A DNA stretch of 64,000 nucleotides from Arachis hypogaea (GCF_003086295.3 NC_092038.1:105183837-105247836); one strand, 5' to 3'; shown: positions 1 through 10,117, numbered from the stretch's first letter. Made by a program: numbers and translations. Notes: generated from the letters alone by a model not told the origin.

Positions 1-354
1 CTCACCGCTTCTAGTGGTGGTTCCCTTTCGGAAAACAAGACGGAGGGAGAATCTTGGAATTTGATAAAGGATGTTGCCGAAGCTACACAACATACAAGGG
101 TGAGAAGTGATCCTCTCAAGGGTGTGGTAGAACCGTGCCCTTCCGAATCCAACATAACCAAAGTACTTGGGGATATGACCACCATCCTCACACAAATACA
201 AAAGGATCAAAAGGAATACTACTCCATCCAAGCCATCCAAGCTCCACCTCCAGTTGCTCAACTTGAAGGCCTCCTAAGATTTATGGTTTGTGCTCTAGGA
301 CTACACATTACACCAATTAATGCCATCAAATTCAAGAGGAACATGCCCTTGTAG
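1..354 (+). pseudogene. O gag, partial (capsid end and zinc-knuckle remnant)
   Basis: The reading frame is open from base 1, so the gag start is outside the window. The first residues (S-G-G-S-L-S then a helical stretch) match the end of the gag domain in the other elements (S-G-G-S-I-H-M-R-K). The frame stops at 352-354. A frameshift lies upstream of about 282, because a zinc knuckle can be read in the next frame at 282-323: Y-x2-C-x4-H-x4-C, with Tyr where the first Cys is expected and a TAA at 318. Gag forms the particle and binds element RNA; this copy is broken. Confidence 0.75.
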
Positions 355-2180
355 TGGCTAATGTGAATTACAACAACTGTTCACCCTATCCTTCTCAAGA
401 CCAAAATAACTACCCTCATGGTAGTAATCAACATCAAGGGTGGAGGGATAATGCACAAGGGAGCAATCAAAACCAAAGATGGAATAACTCTTCTTCTCAT
501 TACAACAACAACCAATCTTCATCTCAATACCACCACAACATTAACAACCACCAAGCTAACCAAAATCACCACAACCAAAATCAAAACAACTACACCAAAT
601 ACCAAGCACCACACCATAGACAACAATCCAACCAATCCTCTTCATCTTCCACTAATCAAGTTGATGAGCTTAGAGCTGTTGTGGATAAATGGGACGAGGG
701 CTATAAGGCTCAATTCGAGGCCATGAGTGCTCAATTGGCCCATCTTACCGACATGATTTCGAAGATGTCCATGTCCTCCTCCAACAACACCAACCAACCC
801 TCAAGCTCTTCTAGCCTTCCTTCCCAACCCCAACCAAATCCAAAGGGCGGTCTCAACGCCATCACTCTACAGTCGGGGAGTACATTGGAGGAGATGCCTC
901 CTAGGGTCATGGAAGACATTCATGAGGTAGAGGTGGTCGTTGAAGCTCCACATGAAGAGGGGGAGGTAGACAAAGGGCATGAGGAGGAAGGAGTAAACCT
1001 TAAGGAACCCAAGAGGAAAGCTATAGTGGATGAGTTCATTCCTATTCCATTCCCTTCCATGGTGAAGAAAGCAAAGAAAACACCAGAATTTGATTTGAAC
1101 ATGCTTCAAGTGTTCAAGAAGGTTGAGGTAACCATACCACTTCTTGATTATATTCAACAAATTCCAAAGTATGCAAAATTTTTGAAAGACTTGTGTACAC
1201 ACAAGGATAGGATAGGAGAATTGGAGACACTATCCTTAGGTAGTTCAATTTCTTCCTTGATGGAACCTATTCCAAAGAAATGTGGTGACCCTGGGCTTTG
1301 TTTGGTGTTTTGTTGTATTGGTGGACGCACTTTTCATGATTGTATGTGTGACCTTGGAGCTTGTGTAAGCATCATGCCGCTTTCCATCTTTGAGCGGTTG
1401 AATTTAGCTCCATTAAAGAAGTCGGCGGCAAAGTTTTCCTTAGCAGATAAAAGTGTGATCACGGTAACAGGAATAGCCGAAGATGTACTTGTGGCGATCG
1501 AGGATTTGGTTTTTCCGGTTGACTTTTACATCCTTGAAATGCCTCCAACAGAAAATAGAAGCTCATCCTTCGTTCTACTTGGTAGACCCTTCCTTAAGAC
1601 CTCTAAATTCAAGTTAGATGCCTTCACCGGCACATATTCCTTTGAGGTTAGAGACAAGACTATCAAGTTCAATTTGGAAGAAGCCATGAAGCATCCTCCC
1701 AAAGAGCATTCTATTCTCCAATGTGATGTAATCGATGAAATGGTAGCGGAAGTGCGAGAAGAAGACCATAACAAGTTGTGCTACCATATTGTTGAAGAGA
1801 CGGATGACCAAGAGGGTGAACATGAGAAAGTTGTTGAGAATAAACTCTGTGAGCTTGATGAAAAGCTTGAGGCAAAGATTGAATTGAAGCCTCTTCCATC
1901 TCATTTAAAGTATACTTTCTTAGAGGACAACCAAAAGTTTTCGATCATTATTGCTAGTGAGCTTCCTAGTGAAGAAGAAGAAAAGCTCCTAGATGTTCTC
2001 AAAAAGTACAAGAAGGCAATTGGTTGGATCCTAGCCGATATTGTGGGGATTGACCCTCGCAAGTGCATGCATCGTATATTTCTCCAAGAGGGAGCTAGGC
2101 CAGTTAGGCAACCGCAAAGGACGCTCAACCCAACCATCCTCGATGTAGTAAAGAAGGAGGTCACTAGGCTACGACAGTGA
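354..2180 (+). pseudogene. O gag C-terminus, protease and start of RT
   Basis: This 608-codon open frame continues gag of O after the frameshift. About the first 100 residues are Asn/Gln/His/Ser-rich and low complexity. Next comes a short coiled segment and the linker L-N-A-I-T-L-Q-S-G, the counterpart of A-V-Q-L-R-S-G-K in the other elements. The aspartic protease follows; its catalytic D-L-G-A begins at 1350, and the flap-side I-L-L-G-R-P-F-L counterpart is V-L-L-G-R-P-F-L. The end enters RT (W-I-L-A-D-I, then C-M-H-R-I). The frame ends in TGA at 2178. Compared with A and F about nine codons are missing around this point, before S-P-V-Q-V. Confidence 0.85.
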
Positions 2181-2820
2181 GTGGGATGAGCCCGGTCCAG
2201 GTTATTCCCAAGAAATCAGGCATCACTGCGGTTAAAAAGGATGACGGTGAAGTGGTCACCAAGAGAGTACAAAATACATGGCGAGTGTGCATCGATTATA
2301 GAAGGTTGAATGCCGCTACAAGGAAGGACCACTACCCTTTGCCCTTTATCGATCAGATGTTAGACCGTTTGGTGGGTAAATTCCATTATTGCTTTTTTGA
2401 TGGATTCACTGGTTACTTCCAGATTCACATTGCTCCTGAAGATCAGGAAAAGACCATATTCACTTACCCTTTTGGTACCTTTACCTACAAAAAGATGTCA
2501 TTTGGACTATGTAATGCACCTGCTACTTTTCAGCGGTGCATGACCAGTGTCTTTTTTGATCTAATGGAGAATTTTTTGGAAGTCTTTATGGATGACTTCA
2601 GTATTTATGGAACTTCATTTGATTGTTTCTTAGAGAATTTTGCCAAGGTCTTAGCTAGATGTGTTGACGCTAACCTTGTCTTGAATTTTGAGAAATGTCA
2701 CTTTATGGTAAGACAAGGTATAGTGTTAGGACATATAGTATCTTATGAAGGAATTTTCGTAGAGCCGACCAAGGTTGATGTTATCACCACTTTACCTCAT
2801 CCCTCATCTATGAGGGAGGT
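2177..2820 (+). pseudogene. O reverse transcriptase, first part
   Basis: The frame resumes with S-P-V-Q-V-I-P-K-K and carries the RT fingers and palm: [28 protein letters not shown] and the catalytic F-M-D-D at 2585-2596. It is cut after the E-V that precedes the conserved R-S-F-L-G-H-A-G-F block, exactly where the LTR of element A begins (TSD GAGGT at 2816-2820). The open frame beyond 2820 is LTR sequence and not part of this gene. RT continues at 23628. Confidence 0.9.
2816..2820. repeat. Target site duplication of element A, left copy (GAGGT)
   Basis: GAGGT lies immediately before the LTR start TGATGAGCGG and recurs at 23623-23627 immediately after the other LTR end. The RT reading frame of O resumes across the pair. 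Confidence 0.95.
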
Positions 2821-3118
2821 TGATGAGCGGATATTTTATACGATTTTTGGGGGTAATTTCATGTAGATTTTAGTATGTTTTAATTGGTTTTTAGTAGAAT
2901 ATTATTGGTTTTTAGGCAAAAATTATATTTCTGGACTTTACTATGAGTTTGTGTGTTTTTCTGTGATTTCAGGTATTTTCTGGCTGAAATTGAAGGAGCT
3001 GAGCAAAAATCTGAGTTAGGCTGAAAAAGGACTGCTGATGCTGTTGGATTCTGACCTCCCTTCACTCGAAATGGATTTTTTGGAGCTACAGGAGTTCAAT
3101 TGGCGCGCTCTCAACGGC

Positions 3119-3149
3119 GTTGGAAAGTAGACATCCAGGGCTTTCCAGC
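3119..3149 (+). other. LTR hairpin block (GTTGGAAAG ... CTTTCCAGC)
   Basis: GTTGGAAAG pairs with CTTTCCAGC across about 13 bases, and a run of ATATATA follows. The same arrangement occurs in every LTR type here, for example 7316-7346 and 24305-24335, where the arms extend to GTTGGAAAGCT / AGCTTTCCAAC. Role unknown; it lies upstream of the TATA-like box. Confidence 0.6.
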
Positions 3150-3430
3150 AATATATAATAGTCCATACTTTGCACGAAGATAGACGACGCAACTTGGCGT
3201 TGAACGCCAAGTACATGCTGCTGTCTGGAGTTAAATGCCAGAAACACGTCATGATCCGGAGTTGAATGCCCAAAACACGTTATAACTTGGAGTTCAACTC
3301 CAAGAAAAGCCTCAGTTCGTGCATAGCTTTAGTCTTAGCCCCAGCACACACCAAGCGGGCCCCAGAAGTGGATTTCTGCACCAATTATCTCAGTTTACTC
3401 ATTTTCTGTAAACCTAGGTTACTAGTTTAC

Positions 3431-3438
3431 TATTTAAA
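3431..3438 (+). promoter_or_regulatory. Candidate TATA box of the element A 5' LTR
   Basis: TATTTAAA lies mid-LTR, upstream of the segment rich in conserved U5-like sequence. The position fits a U3 promoter, but no transcription start can be proven from sequence. Confidence 0.45.
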
Positions 3439-4271
3439 CAACTTTTAGAGACTTATTTTGCACCTTATGACATTTTTTCAGATCTGAATTACATACTTTT
3501 TGACGGCATGAGTCTCTAAACTCCATTGTTGGGGGTGAGGAGCTCTGCAGCGTCTCGATGAATTAATACAATTCCTTTATTTTCCATTCAAACACGCTTG
3601 TTCTTATCTAAGATGTTCATTCGCGCTTAATTATGGAGAAGGTGATGATCCGTGACACTCATCACCTTCCTCAATCCATGAACGTGTGCCTGACAACCAC
3701 CTCCGTTCTACATCAGATTGAATGAGTATCTCTTAGATTCATTACTCAGAATCTTCGTGGTATAAGCCGGATTGATGGCGGTATTCATGAGAATCCGGAA
3801 AGTCTAAACCTTGTCTGTAGTATTCTGAGTAGGATTCTGGGATTGAATGACTGTGACAAGCTTCAAACTCCTGAAGGCTGGGCGTTAGTGAGAAACGCAA
3901 AAGAATCAATGGATTCTATTCCAACCTGATTGAGAACCGACAGATGATTAGCCGTGCTGTGACAGAGCCTAGGAACGTTTTCAATGAGAGGATGGGAAGT
4001 AGCCATTGACAACGGTGACACCCTACATAGAGCTTGCCATGGAAGGGACTTTGCGTGTGGAAAATGATTTCAAGGAAGAGTTGAAGTTCAGAGGACAAAG
4101 CATCTCCAAAACTCCAACATATTTCTCATTACTGCACAACAAGTAACGCTTTTATTCTCTTTTATTTTTCCAATCTAATAATTCCAACTGATAATTTTAA
4201 TTAATATCCTGACTAAGAATAATAAGATAAACATAGCTTGATTCAAACCAATAATCTCCGTGGGATCGACC

Positions 4272-4285
4272 CTTACTCACGTAAG
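4272..4285 (+). other. Conserved U5 hairpin (CTTAC-TCAC-GTAAG)
   Basis: A five-base-pair stem with a four-base loop sits inside the segment GGGATCGACC ... TTACTTGG that is conserved near the 3' end of all LTRs. The type IV LTRs carry CTCAC/GTGAG at the same place (8703-8717 and 25657-25671), a compensatory change. Confidence 0.55.
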
Positions 4286-4354
4286 GTATTACTTGGACGA
4301 CCCAGTGCACTTGCTGGTTAGTTGTGCGGATCACAAATTCGTGCACCAAGTTTT

Positions 4355-4372
4355 TGGCGCCGTTGCCGAGGA
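4355..4372 (+). promoter_or_regulatory. Primer binding site of element A (tRNA-Asp type)
   Basis: TGGCGCCGTTGCCGAGGA starts six bases (AGTTTT) after the LTR end. It matches the known complement of the plant tRNA-Asp 3' end with one mismatch (GAGGA for GGGGA). The same site and spacer occur in B and C. Confidence 0.88.
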
Positions 4373-5147
4373 TTATTCGAGTTTGAACAACTAAAGGTTT
4401 ATTTTGTTGCTTATATTAGGAAGAATTTATCCTCTTTTCACTAGAATTGCATCCTTTATTATCCCTTTTTAAAAAAAAAATTTCAAAAAAAATATTGTTT
4501 TTCTTTGTCAATTTTTAATTTTTTCGTGAGTTTAGTGTCTTGTTCTAAGTTTGGTGTCAATTATATATTTGATATTTTTCTTTAAAAATTTTCGAACTTG
4601 TGTTCTTTGTTCTTCATTGATCTTCAAGTTGTTCTTGTTTATCTTTCTTGTTGATCTTGAGTTTTTCTTGTTTTGTGTCTTTTCTTGTTTCACTTTTGTT
4701 CTTTCTAAAGCATTAATCTTCCAAAAGGAATATACCTATTCAAAACAAGTGTTACATTTACTCCCAATTGGCTAGAGTATTGGTTTATATTCTTGATGAT
4801 TGGGCACCAGTTCTTTTGAAAATCTCTTTCAAAAATAATCTTTCTTGATTTAATCTTGTGCCAAACTTTAAGTTTGGTGTTTTCTTGTTAATTTTGATAT
4901 AATTTTCGAAAATTTAGTAAAGTTTTCTAAAAATTTTAAGTTTGGTGTTCTTTCTTTTGTTCTTATGTTCTTGTGAATCTTCAAGGTGTTCTTGAGTCTT
5001 TTTTGTGTTTTGATCTTAAAATTTTTAAGTTTGGTGTTCCTTGGTGTTTTCCCTCCAAAATTTTCGAAAATAAGGAGCATTAGATCTAAAAATTTTAAAT
5101 CTTGTGTCTTTTTTGTGTTTTTCTTTTTCATCATAAAATTCAAAATT

Positions 5148-5196
<49 letters not shown>

Positions 5197-5376
5197 TTTC
5201 TAACTAATTTTAAACTATATTTTTGAAATTTTTTTTATAAAATTCAGATTTCAATTTCAAAATTTTTCAAAAAAATTTCACAAAATATTTTCAAATTTTT
5301 ATATATTCCGTTTTTATTTATTCCACTTCTATAAAATAAATAATATCAACATACATATCATCTCCCTTGTTCCATC
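4373..5376 (+). other. Leader (5' UTR) of element A
   Basis: This T-rich stretch of about 1 kb separates the PBS from gag. It holds four copies of AAGTTTGGTGT (4547, 4870, 4938, 5027), which recur before the 3' ORF (19863) and just before the 3' LTR (22081). It ends in an AT microsatellite and low-complexity A/T sequence. Open frames here are low-complexity Phe/Leu-rich translations and are not credible genes. Confidence 0.7.
5151..5194. repeat. (AT)22 microsatellite
   Basis: Forty-four bases of perfect alternating AT lie in the leader of element A. Confidence 0.97.
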
Positions 5377-6384
5377 ATGGAATTAAGTGGAAATGCACAG
5401 TCTAAGAGGACTTTGGGGTCATATACTAACCCCACTACTGCTTCATATGGGAGTAGTATCTGTATACCCTCCATTGGAGTTAGTAGCTTTGAGTTGAATC
5501 CTCAGCTCATTATCATGGTGCAGCAGAACTGCCAGTATTCCGGTCTTCCACATGGAGAACCTACAGAGTTTCTGGCACAATTTTTACAAATTGCTGACAC
5601 AGTACATGATAAAGAAGTGGATCAGGATGTCTACAGATTATTACTGTTTCCATTTGCTGTAAAAGATCAAGCTAAGAGGTGGTTAAATAACCAACCTAAG
5701 AACAGCATAAAAACATGGAAACAGCTGTCAGAAAAATTCCTGAATCACTATTTCCCTCCAAAACGGATGACACAGCTAAGGCTAAGCATCCAAGGCTTCA
5801 AACAAGGAGATAATGAATCCCTTTATGATGCCTGGGAAAGATACAGAGAAATGCTAAGAAAATGGCCCTCTGAAATATTTTCAGAATGGGTGCAATTAGA
5901 CATCTTCTACTATGGGCTTACAGAAAAAGCTCAGATTTCTCTAGACCACTCAGCTGGTGGATCTATACATATGAGAAAAACAATTGAAGAAGCTCAGGAG
6001 CTTATTGATACAGTTGCCAGAAATCAGCATCTGTACCTAAGCAGTGAATCTTCCATGAAAGAAGAAGCTAAAACAGTAACTGCTGAACTCAGTCCGGTGG
6101 ATCAGGCTAATGAATTCAATCAGCAATTAGACTTTCTAACTCAGCAGCTAGCCGAATTCAAGGAATTATTACAGGAAACAAGAATGGCTAACAGGAATAT
6201 GGAAGTACAGTTAAAGCAGACAGAAAAACAACTATCAAAACAAATAACAGTAGAATGCCAAGCAGTTCAACTAAGAAGTGGGAAAACATTAAATACCTCA
6301 CTTCAAAGCAGCAGGAAGCCAAGAAATGAACAAATGGCTACTCAAAATCCCTCTGAGGACAATCAGAGCCCAGAGAGGAATAAT

Positions 6385-6560
6385 GCTGGCGCTGAACGCC
6401 CAGCCCATGCTCATTCCTGGCGTTCAACGCCAGAAACAAGCATGAATCCGGTGTTGAACGCCCAAAGGGAGCATAGTTCTGGCATTCAGACGCCAGTAAC
6501 AAATGGGGAGATGGCGTCTAACGCCACTCCAGCTTCCACCCCTGGCATTCAAATGCCAGT
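6385..6560 (+). repeat. GGCGTT-N-AACGCC palindromes inside gag coding sequence of A
   Basis: Six degenerate copies of the palindrome lie in the C-terminal gag tail. They encode peptides of the L-A-L-N-A or G-I-Q-T-P type, depending on frame. Equivalent clusters lie in D (about 50038-50246) and F (about 55965-56108). Confidence 0.8.
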
Positions 6561-6856
6561 GGGGGATCAGTCACATACAAGTGCTGATGACAACCCTTCT
6601 AAAAAGACTTCCCAACCCACTTCTGTAGGTAATAAACCTGCAGCAACTAAGGTTGAGAAATACAAAGCCAAAATGCCTTATTCTCAAAAACTCCGCCAAG
6701 CGGAACAGGATAAGCAATTTGCCCGCTTTGCAGACTATCTCAGGACTCTTGAAATAAAGATTCCGTTTGCAGAAGCACTTGAGCAAATACCCTCTTATGC
6801 TAAGTTCATGAAAGAGATCTTAAGTCATAAGAAGGATTGGAGGGAAACTGAAAAAG

Positions 6857-6861
6857 TTTAC
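6857..6861. repeat. Target site duplication of solo LTR T1, left copy (TTTAC)
   Basis: TTTAC precedes the LTR at 6862 and recurs at 8800-8804. Removing the LTR and one copy keeps the frame of A intact. Confidence 0.95.
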
Positions 6862-7152
6862 TGATGACAAGTCATCATATACCCATTTTCTATGCTTTTT
6901 CATACAAGAAATTGATGATTTGTGTTTAAATATTAAATGCTTTTGTGCTTAAATGATATATTTTCTTGATCTTTTAATTTTATAAATCTTGTAGAAAAAA
7001 AAGAAGAAAAAGAAGCAAAGAAGCACAAAAAAGGAGAAAAAAAAGAGCTTTGGGACACACTTTGAAGTTGGAGCACACTTTGGAGCCTTAGGCCACACTT
7101 TTAAAAGCGTGGCCCATGACAAAATCAAAGAGGAAAACACCCAGCACGCACA

Positions 7153-7737
7153 CTGCCCTGCCCTTGGCAAGGGCAGGGCAGAATCATAATGAAGCAAAGT
7201 GAGGATGAAGCAAATTTTGGCTAAGTTAAAATCTGGGCGCTCACAGCATGACCATACCTACTTCAAAGGGCTATAACTTGAGCTACAGACGTCCGATTGA
7301 TGTGCTTCCAGTTGCGTTGGAAAGCTGACATTCAGAGCTTTCCAACGATATATAGAAATCCATATTTGGCGTCCAATTGAGGCAGGAACGAAAGGCATCT
7401 TTAAGGGCCAAAAATAAGCAAAAATAAACCAAGGAAAAGGAGTAGCGTGTGCATCCACTAAGTTTCGAACTTGGAACTTCATCTTTTGGAAACACTGCCT
7501 TGCCCTTCGCGAGGGCAGGGCAGCATTTTGTGATGCACACACACGCACCAGATTGGCGCACCAAAGAAGGCTTCGGCAGCACCAGTAGCACACACAAGCA
7601 CCAAATTGGTGCACCAGATTTTTCTGCCCTGCCCTCCGCAAGGGCAGGGCAGCATCTTCACACTCCAAGCCCACACCACGCTCGCACCAAGGACGCACGC
7701 ACCAAATCCTGCCCTGCCCTCCACAAGGGCAGGGCAG
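7153..7737. repeat. Array of four CTGCCCTGCCC hairpins in T1
   Basis: Inverted repeats with arms CTGCCCTGCCCT and AGGGCAGGGCAG and a loop of about 3-5 bases lie at 7153-7181, 7495-7523, 7624-7652 and 7709-7737, separated by sequence rich in CGCACCAA. The first has a perfect 13-bp stem. T2 has matching hairpins at about 24485-24514, 24626-24654 and 24736-24764. Confidence 0.9.
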
Positions 7738-7953
7738 CCTCCTGGAAGTGTCATGGGCCAAAAATCAACCAAAATTCAATTTAATTCAATTCCTCACCAA
7801 ATTGAATCAAGGCCAACCAAACCCATTTCTCCTCAAATCCAAAGCAAGCAAAGCCCACTCAACATGACTCAAAGGCACATGGATCAATTAAATTAGGATT
7901 TTCATTTTTGTAATTTGTTTTAATTTCATTTTCATTTTTCACTTTGAAAAGCC

Positions 7954-7961
7954 TATATAAA
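7954..7961 (+). promoter_or_regulatory. Candidate TATA box of T1
   Basis: TATATAAA lies in the middle of the LTR. The T2 counterpart is TATAAATA at 24879-24886. Confidence 0.55.
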
Positions 7962-8702
7962 GGCATCACTCTCATTTCAGAGGGGGGGAGCTCCACTAAG
8001 GAATATTAGGATTTGATAGCTCTCTCTTTTAATTTTCCTTTCTGCTTGAATCTTGGATTGAGATTTGAAGGAATTCTGTTTCATTCTTGATCTAAGATTG
8101 CTCTTTGTTGATTTTCTGCATAATTCAGTGGATTGAGTTTTGGATCCAAGTTTTTCTCTACGGCTTTCATCTTTCTTTCTTCTTCAATTTGCTTTCTACT
8201 TTGATCAAGGAAGGGATTGAGATCTAGACTTGTTTTCTAGTCTCCTCCACCCCTGAGATCTTCAACCTTCCTTTAGCTATTGAAATTGAGCTGCATTTTA
8301 CTTTCTGTTTCATTCCTCTTCTGCTACATTTACTTTTCTGCAATTTCCTTTCCTGCATTCTCCACTTTCACATCTTTATTCACATTGAGCTTGATTTAAT
8401 TTCCTGCACATTTACATTGTTTTGCAATTTAAATTTCTAGTTGCTTAATCTATTGCTCTCTTTAATTTCCAGCACCCACTCTCCTTTATATTTAATGCAA
8501 TTTACATTTCTTGTCATTTAAGATTCTTGCAATTTTACTTTCTTGCTCTTTAAGTTACTTGCAATTTTACTTTCTGCACTTTAATTTTCCTTGCTATTTA
8601 CTTTCTGTTGGCTACACTTCATCCAAATTCACTTCAATGTTAGCTTGACTAAACTAATCACCCACTAAAATTGCTTGATCCATCAATCCCTATGGGATCG
8701 AC

Positions 8703-8717
8703 CTCACTCTAAGTGAG
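8703..8717 (+). other. U5 hairpin of T1 (CTCAC-TCTAA-GTGAG)
   Basis: A five-bp stem at the place where type I-III LTRs have CTTAC/GTAAG. The middle pair is C-G instead of T-A. Confidence 0.5.
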
Positions 8718-8804
8718 TTATTACTACTTGATGCGACTCGGTATACTTGCCGGTTGGATTTGTGTGTTGGAAAATTCGTTTTCCGCAAAAACACCATCAT
8801 TTAC

Positions 8805-9969
8805 CTCACTGAAGAATGCAGTGCAGTCATTCTGAAAAGCTTACCTGAGAAGCTTAAAGATCCTGGGAGCTTTATGATACCATGCACATTAGAGGGTACT
8901 TGTACCAAGCAAGCTTTATGTGATCTTGGGGCAAGTATCAACCTAATACCTGCATCTACTATCAGAAAGCTTGGTTTAACTGAAGAAATCAAACCAACCA
9001 GGATATGTCTTCAACTTGCTGATGGCTCCATTAAATACCCATCAGGCGTGATTGAAGACATGATTGTCAAGGTTGGGCCATTCGCCTTTCCTACTGACTT
9101 TGTGGTGCTGGAAATGGAGGAGCACAAGAGTGCAACTCTCATTCTAGGAAGACCTTTCCTAGCAACTGGCTGAACCCTCATTAATGTCCAAAAAGGGGAA
9201 GTAACCTTGAGAGTCAATGAGGAGGAGTTCAAGTTGAATGTTGTCAAAGCCATGCAACATCCAGACACCCCAAATGACTGTATGAGTGTTGATATTATTG
9301 ACTCTCTGGTAAGAGAGGTCAATATGGCTGAGAGTCTCGAATCAGAGCTAGAGGACATATTTAAAGATGTTCAGCCTGACCTGGAGGAATCAGAGAGAAT
9401 AGTAGAACCTCTGAAAATCCCTCAGGAAGAGGAGAAACCTCCTAAACCCGAGCTCAAACCATTACCACCATCCCTGAAATATGCATTTCTGGGAGAAGTT
9501 GATACCTTTCCTGTAATTATAAGCTCTACCTTAGAGCCACAGGAAGAGGAAGCACTAATTCAAGTGCTAAGGACACACAAGACAGCTCTTGGGTGGTCCA
9601 TCAGTGATCTTATGGGCATTAGTCCAGCCAGATGCATGCACAAGATCCTATTGGAGGGTGACACCAAGCCTGTGGTCCAACCACAAAGGCGGCTGAACCC
9701 AGCCATGAAGGAAGTGGTGCAAAAGGAGGTCACTAAATTACTAGAGGCTGGGATTATTTATCCTATTTTTGACAGCCCCTGGGTAAGCCCTGTCCAAGTC
9801 GTCCCTAAAAAGGGAGGCATGACAGTGGTTCACAATGAAAAAAATGAACTGGTTCCTACAAGAACAGTTACAGGGTGGCGTATGTGTATTGATTATAGAA
9901 GGCTCAATACAGCCACCAGAAAGGATCATTTTCCTTTACCATTCATAGACCAAATGCTAGAAAGACTAG
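8805..9969 (+). pseudogene. Element A protease and start of reverse transcriptase
   Basis: The frame continues directly from gag across T1. The aspartic protease has its catalytic D-L-G-A starting at 8922 and I-L-G-R-P-F-L-A near its end. A TGA at 9171-9173 replaces an Arg codon (CGA in F), a C-to-T change at CpG. After a charged linker, RT begins ([30 protein letters not shown]). It is cut inside RT after the M-L-E-R-L codons by element B (TSD ACTAG at 9965-9969). RT continues at 16467 in the same frame. Confidence 0.9.
9965..9969. repeat. Target site duplication of element B, left copy (ACTAG)
   Basis: ACTAG precedes the B LTR at 9970 and recurs at 16462-16466, and the RT frame of A is restored across it. 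Confidence 0.95.
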
Positions 9970-10103
9970 TGGTGGAAGAAATTGTGATCACTATTCTTTG
10001 ATGTGCATTCATTGTAAAATTGTGGAATTTAGGTATTTGGCACAAGTGGACACAACTCCGTTCAACTGACCAGCAAGTGTACTGGGTCGTCCAAGTAATA
10101 AAC

Positions 10104-10117
10104 CTTACGCGAGTAAG
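10104..10117 (-). other. U5 hairpin in the element B 3' LTR
   Basis: CTTAC-GCGA-GTAAG on the plus strand (loop TCGC on the element strand); repeated at 14815-14828 in the other LTR. Confidence 0.5.

Larger units (their letters stand above)
2821..4348 (+). repeat. 5' LTR of element A (LTR type I, 1528 bp)
   Basis: It starts TGATGAGCGG and ends GTGCACCA. The matching copy at 22094-23622 has the same ends. Inside are a U3-like hairpin block (3119-3149), degenerate GGCGTT-AACGCC palindromes (about 3196-3311), a TATA-like TATTTAAA at 3431, and near the 3' end a conserved U5-like segment with a small hairpin at 4272-4285. Short open frames in it are not conserved between copies and are not genes. 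Confidence 0.93.
5377..6861 (+). pseudogene. Element A gag and start of the protease region
   Basis: The 495 codons start at ATG 5377 (M-E-L-S-G-N), the position matching the starts in D and F. Residues of roughly 40-230 form the retrotransposon gag domain (W-L-N-N-Q-P, F-P-P-K-R-M, E-S-L-Y-D-A-W-E-R-Y). A coiled-coil-like Gln/Glu stretch follows, then A-V-Q-L-R-S-G-K, then a tail where GGCGTT-AACGCC palindromes are translated (6385-6560). No CX2CX4HX4C zinc knuckle is visible. The frame is cut inside a conserved segment before the protease by solo LTR T1 (TSD TTTAC). Gag is intact, but the polyprotein is interrupted. Confidence 0.9.
6862..8799 (+). mobile_element. T1: solo LTR (type IV, 1938 bp) in element A
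   Basis: It starts TGATGACAAGTCATCA and ends CACCATCA, and is flanked by TTTAC on both sides. No internal region or second LTR exists, so it is a solo LTR left by LTR-LTR recombination. The orientation is plus: TATATAAA at 7954-7961 and the U5-like GGGATCGACC segment near the right end. It carries four long GC hairpins (7153-7737). The open frames across these hairpins appear on both strands and are not genes. T2 (23708-25753) is the same family. Confidence 0.93.

Noticed and set aside
4551..5207. Phe/Leu-rich frames that look like membrane proteins
   Set aside because: Low-complexity T-rich leader; no conservation in F or D at the protein level.
7449..7784. Several overlapping open frames on both strands in T1 and T2
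   Set aside because: They are translations of GC-rich hairpins and their spacers; both strands are open because of composition.
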